A stretch of 64,000 nt of DNA from Burkholderiales bacterium. GTDB lineage: Bacteria > Pseudomonadota > Gammaproteobacteria > Burkholderiales > Burkholderiaceae_F. The translations under genes were made by a program, and so were the position numbers. Of this stretch, positions 39,731-49,582 are shown in pieces. Position 1 is the stretch's first letter, and every line of letters begins with the position of its first letter. The stretch spans positions 62,001 to 126,000 of the forward strand of contig JADCGS010000005.1 in NCBI GenBank assembly GCA_020248865.1. Reading direction: 5' to 3'. A model generated the notes under the pieces. It was not told the origin of the DNA. It did not search any database and saw only the letters and a list, made by a program, of their open reading frames with translations.

Positions 39731-41242
39731 CTACAGTCCCAGCCTGTTCCAGATCGCGTCGATGCGCTGCTTGACGGCTGCGTCCATCGCGATCGGCCGG
39801 CCCCATTCGCGCTGGGTCTCGCCCGGCATCTTGTTGGTGGCGTCGATTCCCATCTTGCTGCCCAGCCCGCTGACCGGCGAAGCGAAGTCCAGGTAGTCGA
39901 TTGGCGTGTTGTCCACCAGGACCGTGTCGCGGGTCGGATCGACGCGCGTGGTGATGGCCCAGATCACTTCCTTCCAGTCGCGCGCATCGACGTCCTCGTC
40001 GACCACCACGATGAACTTCGTGTACATGAACTGCCGCAGGAAGCTCCAGATGCCGAACATCACGCGCTTGGCATGGCCCGGGTACTGCTTGCGCATGCTC
40101 ACCACCGCCATGCGGTAGCTGCAGCCTTCCGGCGGCAGGTAGAAGTCGACGATCTCCGGGAAGGTGCGGCGCAGGATCGGCACGAAGACTTCGTTCAGCG
40201 CCACGCCCAGGATGGCCGGCTCGTCGGGCGGTTTGCCGGTGTAGGTCGAGTGGTAGATCGGGTCGCGCCGCATGGTGATGCGCTCGACCGTAAAGACCGG
40301 AAAGCGGTCGGTCTCGTTGTAATAGCCGGTATGGTCGCCGAAGGGGCCCTCCACCGCCGTCTCGTAGCCGGCGTTGGCGGCGTTGATCTCGCCGCGGGCG
40401 TTGGCCGGATCGGGCAGCAGATGGCCCTCGAGCACGATCTCGGCCGACGCCGGAACCGTCAGGTCGCTGCCGATGCAGCGCGTGGTCTCGGTCCGCCCGC
40501 CGCGCAACAGGCCGGCGAACTGGTACTCGGACAGGTTGTCCGGCACCGGCGTGACCGCGCCCAGGATGGTGGCCGGGTCGGCACCGAGCGCCACGGCCAG
40601 CGGGAACGGCTCGCCGGGGCGGGCCAGCCGGTGTTCGCGGAAGTCCAGCGCGCCGCCGCGGTGCGCCAGCCAGCGCATGATCAGCTTGTTGCGGCCGATC
40701 ACCTGCTGGCGGTAGATGCCGAGGTTCTGGCGCTTCTTGTGCGGCCCGCGGGTGACAACCAGGCCCCAGGTGATCAGCGGACCGGCATCGCCGGGCCAGC
40801 AGGTCTGGATCGGCAGGCGCGCCAGATCCACCGCGCTGCCTTCCCAGGCCACCTGCTGGCAGGCCGCACCCCGGACTTCACGCGGCGCCATGTCCCACAG
40901 CGCACTCTTGAGCATGGCAACCTTGCCCAGCGCATCGCGCAGCCCCTTGGGCGCTTCCGGCTCCTTGAGCGCCGCCAGCAACTCCCCGACCTCGCGCAGG
41001 GCAGCGACACTGACCGCTCCCATGCCCAGTGCCACCCGGCGCGGCGTGCCGAACAGATTGCCGAGTACCGGAATGTCATGGCCGGTTGGGCGGCTGAAGA
41101 GCAACGCCGGCCCGCCGGCGCGCAGGACGCGGTCGCAGATCTCGGTCATTTCCAGCTGGGGCGACACCGGCACTTCGATCCGCCGCAGTTCGCCGGCGCG
41201 CTCCAGTTGCCCCAGGAAGTCCCGCAAATCCGAATACTTCAT
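39731..41242 (-). CDS. ubiD: UbiD family decarboxylase (3-octaprenyl-4-hydroxybenzoate)
   Basis: A 503-residue prenylated-FMN decarboxylase acting in ubiquinone synthesis. Signatures are [82 protein letters not shown] with the catalytic acid region, and [30 protein letters not shown]. It needs prenyl-FMN from UbiX, which is not encoded here. Together with IspB it points to ubiquinone synthesis. It is divergent from the transglycosylase gene across a 474-base AT-rich gap. Confidence 0.95.
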   Translation of the reverse strand: MKYSDLRDFLGQLERAGELRRIEVPVSPQLEMTEICDRVLRAGGPALLFSRPTGHDIPVLGNLFGTPRRVALGMGAVSVAALREVGELLAALKEPEAPKGLRDALGKVAMLKSALWDMAPREVRGAACQQVAWEGSAVDLARLPIQTCWPGDAGPLITWGLVVTRGPHKKRQNLGIYRQQVIGRNKLIMRWLAHRGGALDFREHRLARPGEPFPLAVALGADPATILGAVTPVPDNLSEYQFAGLLRGGRTETTRCIGSDLTVPASAEIVLEGHLLPDPANARGEINAANAGYETAVEGPFGDHTGYYNETDRFPVFTVERITMRRDPIYHSTYTGKPPDEPAILGVALNEVFVPILRRTFPEIVDFYLPPEGCSYRMAVVSMRKQYPGHAKRVMFGIWSFLRQFMYTKFIVVVDEDVDARDWKEVIWAITTRVDPTRDTVLVDNTPIDYLDFASPVSGLGSKMGIDATNKMPGETQREWGRPIAMDAAVKQRIDAIWNRLGL

Positions 41243-41716
41243 CGATTTTTGTTGCTACGCATTAGACGCAATGGAATTGGGTTAGACCAGACAAAACAGG
41301 CAGAATAATTCGTCAAAGGAATCTAACGATATCGATTTGATGTTAAATCTCATGCAATCTGGGTCGGTTGCCCAAGCCTCCGCTCGTCGGCTGGGCGGTG
41401 AATCTGAAGATAACCGGCCGGGTCTACGCCCCTCGTGGCCGTAAAATCGAAGCTTGTTTTGGCGGCTCCGGACGGGATGCGCGATGCGTCCTGCATCGCA
41501 GTGAGGCGGGGCCGCCCCCGGGTCCGGGCCCGCGTCCTGATGGCAGGGCGGCCGCCCCACCCGACTGAATAGGTCCGGAATCCAGGCCAGCGCGCCGAGA
41601 CCGGTCCGAGAAACGAGGCCGGCGAACTGCTCGCCGGCGAACGTTCCAACCTGTGAAGGACGGCCGTTCTGCCGGAAATCTCGAGGCAGTCGGACGCTCA
41701 ACATAAGGAGGTACGC
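41243..41716 (+). other. 474-base intergenic region between ubiD and the transglycosylase gene
   Basis: Bases 41240-41360 are AT-rich and probably hold the leftward ubiD promoter (a TTGACG on the minus strand lies near 41317). Bases 41510-41560 are almost entirely G and C, with GGGCGGCCGCCC at about 41546. AAGGAGG precedes the downstream start at 41717. No frame looks like a real protein. Confidence 0.5.
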
Positions 41717-42613
41717 ATGACAAAAGTCACCGATTATGCGCTGCGCACCCGCCTGCCTGCCCTGTGGGCGGGGCTGCGGGCATTCGCCTGCGACGTCGGC
41801 AACGGTTTTCTGTCGACCTCGCGGGTGCTGGTCACACTGGTCGGCTGCCTGACGCTGCTCGGCAGTGCCGCCGTGATGTCGCATGCGCCCTGGCGCGACC
41901 GGCTGCTCACTGAGGCGCCAGCGGTGCTGGCACAGCTGCTGCTGCCGGCACCGGCCATGGCCGAGGCGCCGGCCGACGGTATCGCGGCCTCCACCCCGGC
42001 GGCAATCGAAGATCCGCAGCTGCGCCATGTGACCCAGTACCTGGCGCGCCGCTACCGCGTGGCCGACGAAGCGGTCCGCACGCTGGTGGCCGCCGCCTTC
42101 GAGGCCGGCCGCGAGCGCCAGCTCGACCCGCTCCTGATCCTGGCGGTGATGGCCATCGAGTCGAGCATGAATCCGTTCGCCGAAAGCTCGATGGGCGCGC
42201 AGGGTCTCATGCAGGTCATGACCCGGGTGCACGCCGACAAGTTCGAGCCCCACGGCGGCGACCATGCCGCGCTCGATCCGATTGCCAACATCAAGGTCGG
42301 CAGCGCGATCCTGCAGGACGTGGTCCGTCGCGGTGGCTCGGTCGAGCGCGGCCTGCAGCTTTATGTCGGCGCCGGCCATCTGCCCGACGACGGCGGGTAT
42401 GCCGCGCGGGTGTTGGCCGAGCGCGCTCGCATCGCCCTGGCGGCCAGCGGCAGGGTCGACGCAGCCCTGTCGGCGGCGCTGCGCGAGTCCGCCCGCCCTG
42501 CCGAGGCACGCAATGCTCCCGAGCTGGCCAAGCCGGCCGGCGCCGCCGGTACGGGGGTGCCGACCCCGCCGGCCGCAGTGAATGCCGGCACGGGCAGCGA
42601 GCGGGCAGCCTAA
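41717..42613 (+). CDS. Membrane-anchored lytic transglycosylase
   Basis: A 298-residue protein. After a 35-residue cytoplasmic segment comes a membrane anchor (STSRVLVTLVGCLTLLGSAAVM), then an SLT domain: LDPLLILAVMAIESSMNPFAES with the catalytic glutamate, MGAQGLMQVMTRVHADKF, DPIANIKVGSAILQDVV and YVGAGHLPDDGGYAARV. The C-terminal ~60 residues are alanine/proline-rich. An excellent ribosome-binding site (AAGGAGG) precedes the ATG. This is the second SLT-type enzyme of the window; the anchor distinguishes it from the secreted one near 6.5 kb. Confidence 0.88.
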   Translation: MTKVTDYALRTRLPALWAGLRAFACDVGNGFLSTSRVLVTLVGCLTLLGSAAVMSHAPWRDRLLTEAPAVLAQLLLPAPAMAEAPADGIAASTPAAIEDPQLRHVTQYLARRYRVADEAVRTLVAAAFEAGRERQLDPLLILAVMAIESSMNPFAESSMGAQGLMQVMTRVHADKFEPHGGDHAALDPIANIKVGSAILQDVVRRGGSVERGLQLYVGAGHLPDDGGYAARVLAERARIALAASGRVDAALSAALRESARPAEARNAPELAKPAGAAGTGVPTPPAAVNAGTGSERAA

Positions 42614-42638
42614 CCGCCGTTTGGCCGCGCGCTAAGGG

Positions 42639-43814
42639 TCAGGCCGGGCGCCCCAGGAAGGCGCCGATCCGTGACACTGCCTCGCGCAGGTGCTCCAGCC
42701 CCGTGGCGTACGACACCCGCACGTAGCGGTCGGGGTTGGCAACGCCGAAGTCCCGTCCCGGGACCACGCACACGCCGGTCTGCTCCAGCAGCGCGAAAGC
42801 GAAGTCCCAACTGCTGGCCGCATGGCGGCTGACATCCACGTAGACGTAGAACGCGCCGTCCGGCACCACGGGCACCGCCAGTCCGAGTTCCTGCAACGCC
42901 GGGACCAGATCGTCGCGGCGCCTGCGGAACTCCGCCCGCCGGCGCTCGTACTCCTCGGTCGCCGCGGCGCCGAAGCAGGCCAGCGCCGCGCGCTGCGCAA
43001 TCGCCGAGGGGCAGATGAACAGGTTCTGCGCCAGACGCTCGACCGGCTCCACCAGCGTCGGCGGCAGCACCAGCCAGCCAAGCCGCCAGCCGGTCATGCC
43101 GAAGTACTTGGAGAAGCTGTTGATCACCACAGCCTGCTGGCCAGCCGCGCCGAGGGCCAGCACGGTCCGCGGCTCGTGGTCGTAGGTCAGGCCCTGGTAG
43201 ATCTCGTCCACCAGCACGAAGCCGCCGCGTGCGTGTACCACCTGCAGCACGTCCTGCAGCGCCGCCAGCTCGATCGAGGTGCCAGTGGGGTTGGACGGAC
43301 TGGCCAGCAGCACGCCGCCGGTACGGTCGGACCAGGCCGTTGCCACCGCGGCGCCGGTCGGCTGGAAGCGGCTGCCGGCGGCGCAGGGCAGCAGGCGCGC
43401 CCGCCCTTCGCAGAGGGTGGCAAAGTGGCGGTTGCAGGGGTAACTGGGGTCGGGCAGCAGCAGTTCGGCGTCGCGCTCGAGCAGCGCCGCCAGCGCCAGC
43501 AGCAGCGCGCCCGAGGCGCCGGCGGTCACAACGATGCGCTCGGGTGCCACCGCCACGCCGAAGCGCTCGGCATAGTGGCGGCCGATCGCCTCGCGCAGCT
43601 CGGGCAGTCCGAGGGCGGGCGTGTACTGGGTGCGACCGGCTTCGATCGCGGCGATCGCTGCGCGCTGCACGGGCAGCGGGGCGGAGAAGTCCGGCTCGCC
43701 GATGCTCAGGTGCAGCACCGAGCGGCCGGCGTCGGCCAGTCGCTGCGCCGCCTTCACCACTTCCATGACATAGAAGGGCTCGATGGCGCGGGTGCGTTGG
43801 GCGGGCTGGTTCAC
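42639..43814 (-). CDS. PLP-dependent class I/II aminotransferase
   Basis: A 391-residue fold-type I aminotransferase. LHLSIGEPDFSAPLP, VTAGASGALLLALAALL, DPSYPCNRHF, LASPSNPTGTSIEL, VDEIYQGLTYD and NSFSKYFGMTGWRLGWL with the PLP lysine are all present, as is the late RVSYATG substrate-arginine motif. The family includes aspartate, aromatic and N-succinyldiaminopimelate aminotransferases; the substrate cannot be fixed. It stands alone, divergent from maeB across a 413-base gap. Confidence 0.9.
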   Translation of the reverse strand: MNQPAQRTRAIEPFYVMEVVKAAQRLADAGRSVLHLSIGEPDFSAPLPVQRAAIAAIEAGRTQYTPALGLPELREAIGRHYAERFGVAVAPERIVVTAGASGALLLALAALLERDAELLLPDPSYPCNRHFATLCEGRARLLPCAAGSRFQPTGAAVATAWSDRTGGVLLASPSNPTGTSIELAALQDVLQVVHARGGFVLVDEIYQGLTYDHEPRTVLALGAAGQQAVVINSFSKYFGMTGWRLGWLVLPPTLVEPVERLAQNLFICPSAIAQRAALACFGAAATEEYERRRAEFRRRRDDLVPALQELGLAVPVVPDGAFYVYVDVSRHAASSWDFAFALLEQTGVCVVPGRDFGVANPDRYVRVSYATGLEHLREAVSRIGAFLGRPA

Positions 43815-44227
43815 GACGGCGGGCCTGCACGGGTGGCAACGCGCGGCATCGACCGCCGCTGCTTATCGAGCGACGTTAGTGTTTACTTTCGCGCCGAGGC
43901 TAGGCAAAAAAAGAGCCTGTCACTTGAACGCACCCAAATTCGGCTGAGGAGGGAGGGAGGAGAGGCACCGACTAAGGGCTGTTTTGCGCTCAAGCTTGGG
44001 ACAGGCTCGCTAAACAACTGATTCGAGTTTCATGCAGGTCCACGCAAAAGTCAATAGTTTGTCTAGGTCAAACGGGTGGGTGTGCTGGGCCTCCCGCCGG
44101 TTGCCGGTGCAGTCGCCATCGTTGTCGACGACAGCGCGGGCGAAGCACCAGGGCGCGGCCGGTACGAGGGCGTCGCCGGCCGGCGGCGGATAATCGGAGC
44201 TCGCCTTCTTCCGCCACGGCCAACCCG
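43815..44227 (+). other. 413-base intergenic region between the aminotransferase and maeB
   Basis: A non-coding gap, AT-rich from 43860 to 44075. It contains an inverted repeat (43913-43921 with 44000-44008), a purine-rich run (gaggagggagggaggag near 43946) and no clear promoter hexamers. The maeB start has only a weak ribosome-binding site. Confidence 0.5.
43913..44008 (+). repeat. REP-like inverted repeat in the maeB upstream region
   Basis: GAGCCTGTC (43913-43921) and GACAGGCTC (44000-44008) are exact inverted repeats 78 bases apart; the flanks CTTGAaCGC and GCGcTCAAG extend the similarity with a small gap. A run of seven A precedes the left arm. The arms resemble the GGGACAGGCT ends of REP elements bound by RAYT transposases, but only one copy is seen. 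Confidence 0.4.
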
Positions 44228-46549
<2,322 letters not shown>

Positions 46550-46607
46550 CGCCGTAGGAAGCCCGGGTTGCCCGTGCGCCATCCCGGCTTGACCAGGTCC
46601 TAGCGGC

Positions 46608-47879
46608 ATGGCCCCGCCAGCGGACGACCGTGTCCCGCTTAAGTCCTCGCCGGCCGGTCTCATCCTGATGGGCGGTGGCGCACGCGCCGCCTACCAGGGG
46701 GGCGTGCTCAAGGCGATCGCCGCGTTGCTGCGCGATGCCCGGCGCGGGCTCGACCCGACCATTGCGCAGGGGGCCAACCCGTTCCCCGTCATCGTCGGCA
46801 CCTCGGCCGGTGCCATCAACGCCGCAGGCCTGGCCTGCCGCAGCGACAACTTCCAGGAGGCGGTTGCCCGGCTGCTCGACGTGTGGGAGAACTTCCACGC
46901 CCAGCAGGTGTACCGCTCCGACCTGCTCGATGCCGTGCGCAGCGGCGCCCGCTGGGTGACGCTGCTGTCGCTCGGCTGGATGGTGCGGCGGTCTCTGAAG
47001 TTGCGGCCGAAGAGCCTGCTCGACAACGCGCCGCTGGCACGGTTGCTCGCGCAGATCATCGACCGGCCGCGGCTGGCCGCGGCGCTGCAGCGCGGCCACC
47101 TGAGCGCGCTGGCGGTGACCGCCTCCGGCTACAGCTCGGGGCGGCACGTCACGTTCTACCAGTCGCTGACCGATCGCGGCCTTGCGCCCAAGCTGCAGCG
47201 CGTGTTCGTGCACGGCGCCATCAGCCTGGAACATCTGCTCGCCTCCAGCGCGATCCCGTTCGTCTTTCCGGCAGTGCCGCTGACCGTGGGCGAGCAGGGC
47301 GAGCACTTCGGCGATGGCTCGATGCGGCAGATCGCGCCGATCAGCCCGGCCATTCATCTGGGCGCCGAGCGGGTGCTCGTGATCGGCGCCGGGCAGCTGG
47401 GCAAGCCGGGGGTGCTGGCCAGCGCCGACGCACGCGCCTATCCCTCGCTGGCGCAGATCGCCGGCCATGCGATGGCCTCGATCTTCCTCGATGCGCTGTC
47501 CAGCGACATCGAGCGGCTGCAGCACATGAACCGGGTGGCAGCGGTGTTGTCGACGGAGCAGCAGGCTGCGCTGCGGGTCAAGCCGATCGAGTCGCTGGTG
47601 ATTGCGCCGTCCGAGCGGCTCGACGGCATCGCGGCGCAGTACATTGGCAGCCTGCCGCGCGCGGTTCGCGTGCTGCTCGACGTGCTCGGCGCGCACCGAG
47701 CAGGCGGGCAGGCCGGGGCCGCCGGCTTCGCCAGCTACCTGCTGTTCGAGTCCGCCTACACGCGCGAGTTGATCGATCTGGGATACGGCGACACGATGCA
47801 ACGCAAGGATGAGGTCCTTCACTTCTTTACCGGTGCGCCGGCGGCGGGCGGCCATGTGCCTCGCGTGGTGGTCGAGTAG
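46608..47879 (+). CDS. Patatin-like phospholipase/acylhydrolase
   Basis: A 423-residue patatin. The oxyanion loop is LILMGGGARAAYQGGVLKAI, the nucleophile elbow FPVIVGTSAGAINAAGLAC with Ser66, and the catalytic aspartate lies in HFGDGSMRQIAPISPA. A C-terminal region of about 170 residues beyond the core, with IASPSERLDGIAAQYIG-like segments and ending in GHVPRVVVE, is longer than in small patatins. No signal peptide; probably cytoplasmic or membrane-peripheral lipid hydrolase. It overlaps the RNase gene. Confidence 0.88.
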   Translation: MAPPADDRVPLKSSPAGLILMGGGARAAYQGGVLKAIAALLRDARRGLDPTIAQGANPFPVIVGTSAGAINAAGLACRSDNFQEAVARLLDVWENFHAQQVYRSDLLDAVRSGARWVTLLSLGWMVRRSLKLRPKSLLDNAPLARLLAQIIDRPRLAAALQRGHLSALAVTASGYSSGRHVTFYQSLTDRGLAPKLQRVFVHGAISLEHLLASSAIPFVFPAVPLTVGEQGEHFGDGSMRQIAPISPAIHLGAERVLVIGAGQLGKPGVLASADARAYPSLAQIAGHAMASIFLDALSSDIERLQHMNRVAAVLSTEQQAALRVKPIESLVIAPSERLDGIAAQYIGSLPRAVRVLLDVLGAHRAGGQAGAAGFASYLLFESAYTRELIDLGYGDTMQRKDEVLHFFTGAPAAGGHVPRVVVE

Positions 47880-48324
47880 GGCAGGGCGCGCACCGGCCGG
47901 CGCGTGGCGGCGGCTGCGCGCGGCGCTGGCCGCCGCCCCGCTGGCTGCGCTGGCGGTCGCCCTGCTGGCGGTGACGGCTGCGCCGGCGCCCGCAGCGCGC
48001 GAGACCCGCGAGCGAGCGCCTGCCATCGGCGAAGTCCGCCTGTCCGAGCTGCCGCGCGAGGCCCGCGAAACGCTGGCGCTGATCAAGCGCGGCGGGCCGT
48101 TTCCCTATCGCAAGGACGGCAGCACGTTCTCCAACCGCGAGCGGCGCCTGCCGCGGCAGCCGGAGGGCTACTACACCGCCTACACGGTGCGTACGCCTGG
48201 CGAACGCGACCGCGGTGCCCGCCGCATCATCGCCGGCCGCGGCAGCACCGGCGACCTCCGCACCAGCGGCGAGTATTACTACACCGATGACCACTACGAC
48301 AGCTTTCGACGCATCCGGGAGTGA
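47854..48324 (+). CDS. Secreted guanyl-specific ribonuclease, barnase/RNase Sa family, catalytic Glu replaced
   Basis: A 156-residue protein with a signal peptide (ALAAAPLAALAVALLAVTAAPAPAA) and an RNase Sa/barnase fold: LSELPREARETLALIKRGGPFPYRKDG, TFSNRERRLP with the guanine-binding glutamate, TPGERDRGARRIIAG with the catalytic arginine, and YYYTDDHYDSFRRI with the catalytic histidine. At the position of Glu54 of RNase Sa (YHEYTV) this protein has YTAYTV, Ala109. Such RNases cleave RNA after G. The ATG at 47854 limits overlap with the patatin gene to 26 bases; 47809 is an earlier possibility. A barstar gene follows by three bases. Confidence 0.85.
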   Translation: MCLAWWSSRAGRAPAGAWRRLRAALAAAPLAALAVALLAVTAAPAPAARETRERAPAIGEVRLSELPREARETLALIKRGGPFPYRKDGSTFSNRERRLPRQPEGYYTAYTVRTPGERDRGARRIIAGRGSTGDLRTSGEYYYTDDHYDSFRRIRE

Positions 48325-48327
48325 CCG

Positions 48328-48735
48328 GTGAGCCGGCCGACCGTGGAGCGTCTCGACGACCTGCCTGCGCACTGCGTGCGCCCGCTGGGCGTGCTGGCGC
48401 CGGCCAGCCTGCGCCAGTGGGCCGACCAGGCGCAGCACCGCTATGTCGAAATCGACTGCAGCGGACTGCAGGATCGCAAGGCGGTACTGACCGCGATCGG
48501 CCGGGCTCTCGGCTTTCCGGACTGGTACGGCGCCAACCTGGACGCGCTGTACGACTGTCTTACCGACCTGCCGCAGGAGCGTCCCGCGCCGGGCTGGGTG
48601 CTCTTGCTGCTGCGCCTGCCGTACACGGCCGACTTCGACGTCGAGGCGCGCGATGCGCTGATCGATGTCTTCCGCGATGCCGCTGAGCACTTTGCCGACG
48701 AGGGCATGGCGCTGCGCGTGTTCTACACGTCCTGA
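48328..48735 (+). CDS. Barstar-family ribonuclease inhibitor
   Basis: A 135-residue protein from a GTG start three bases after the RNase stop. The barstar fold is visible in YVEIDCSGLQDRKAVLTAIGRALGFPDWYGANLDALYDCLTDL, including the FPDWYGxNLDAL motif that occupies the RNase active site in barnase-barstar complexes. About 40 N-terminal residues precede the fold, longer than the 89-residue Bacillus barstar. Cytoplasmic, with no signal peptide: it would neutralise the RNase before export. The 3' end overlaps rsmE on the other strand by 13 bases. Confidence 0.9.
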   Translation: MSRPTVERLDDLPAHCVRPLGVLAPASLRQWADQAQHRYVEIDCSGLQDRKAVLTAIGRALGFPDWYGANLDALYDCLTDLPQERPAPGWVLLLLRLPYTADFDVEARDALIDVFRDAAEHFADEGMALRVFYTS

Positions 48736-49511
48736 GGCGGTGCCGCCGAGCACGCGGCCGGGGGAGCAGGCGGGGACGCAGGAGGGGACGCAGGCGCCAG
48801 GTCGCCCTGCAGCGCCGCCAGCGCGGCCAGCGCGGCCAGGCCCGCGGTCTCGGTGCGCAGCACCCGCGGCCCAAGTCCCGTCACGGCGAAGCCGGCCTGC
48901 TGAGCGGCTTGCAGTTCGGCAGGCGTGAAGCCGCCTTCCGGGCCGACCGCAACCACGGCCGCCCGCGTGCCGGCGGCAAGCGCGCCGCGGGCCTCGGGCG
49001 CCAGCACGCCGCGCCAGGCATCCGCCGGCGCCGCAGCGGCGGCGGCGGCAAACGACTCGACAGCCTGCACCGCCGGCACCCGGTTGCGCCCGCACTGCTC
49101 GCAGGCGGCCCGCGCCACGCCGGCCAGATGCGCCAGACGGCGCTCCAGTCGCTCGCCGGCCAGCCGGACCACGCTGCGAGCCGCCGGCAGCAGCAGCACG
49201 CGGGCCGCACCCAGCTCGGTCGCCTTTTCGACGATCCAGTCGAGCTTCTCGGTGGCCACCAGCGACTGCACCAGCGTCAGGTCGAGCAGCGATTCGCGCT
49301 CGACCGCGCGATGCGAACCCACGCGTACGGGAGCGTGCCGGGTGTCGCCCAGCGTGGCCTCGTACTCGCCGCCGCGGCCGTCGAACAGCGTGACCGGGGC
49401 GCCGGGCGCCAGCCGCAGCACGCGCCAAGCGTGGTGCGCGACGGCATCGGGCAACTGCAGCAGCGCGCCGCAGGCCAGCGGCCGGTCGACGAAGAAGCGG
49501 GGGACAGGCAT
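48723..49511 (-). CDS. rsmE: 16S rRNA m3U1498 methyltransferase
   Basis: A 262-residue SPOUT methyltransferase. MPVPRFFVDRPL opens the PUA-like N domain; ERESLLDLTLVQSLVATEKLDWIVEKATELGAARVLLL, RRLAHLAGVARAACEQCGRNRVPAV and VAVGPEGGFTPAELQAAQQAGF with GLGPRVLRTETAGLAAL form the SAM-binding knot. It modifies U1498 of 16S rRNA in the decoding region. The last ~25 residues are proline/alanine-rich. No ribosome-binding site precedes the ATG and an intrinsic terminator sits eight bases upstream. Confidence 0.92.
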   Translation of the reverse strand: MPVPRFFVDRPLACGALLQLPDAVAHHAWRVLRLAPGAPVTLFDGRGGEYEATLGDTRHAPVRVGSHRAVERESLLDLTLVQSLVATEKLDWIVEKATELGAARVLLLPAARSVVRLAGERLERRLAHLAGVARAACEQCGRNRVPAVQAVESFAAAAAAAPADAWRGVLAPEARGALAAGTRAAVVAVGPEGGFTPAELQAAQQAGFAVTGLGPRVLRTETAGLAALAALAALQGDLAPASPPASPPAPPAACSAAPPQDV

Positions 49512-49519
49512 CGGGCAAG

Positions 49520-49542
49520 AAAAAGCCCGGCAGGGCCGGGCT
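49520..49542 (-). terminator. Rho-independent terminator after the SpeD-SpeE gene
   Basis: On the minus strand AGCCCGG (49542-49536), loop CCCTG, CCGGGCT (49530-49524) and a run of T (to 49520). It lies 40 bases after the speDE stop and 8 bases before the rsmE start on the same strand. Confidence 0.8.
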
Positions 49543-49582
49543 GGGTCGTGTCGCGGGTGCGTGGGCGCCGTCGGTGCGACGC

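Noticed and set aside
36708-39806. 1032-codon minus-strand open frame over aroE, mtgA and mgtE
   Set aside because: Antisense to three recognised genes and the repeat element; composition is arginine/glutamine/histidine-rich without domains.
38948-41308. 786-codon plus-strand frame over mgtE and ubiD
   Set aside because: Out of frame with mgtE and antisense to ubiD; no motif.
43861-44080. AT-rich, inverted-repeat-bearing gap considered as 6S RNA or another structural RNA
   Set aside because: No long paired stem with a central bubble and no recognised conserved segments; better described as a REP-like remnant.
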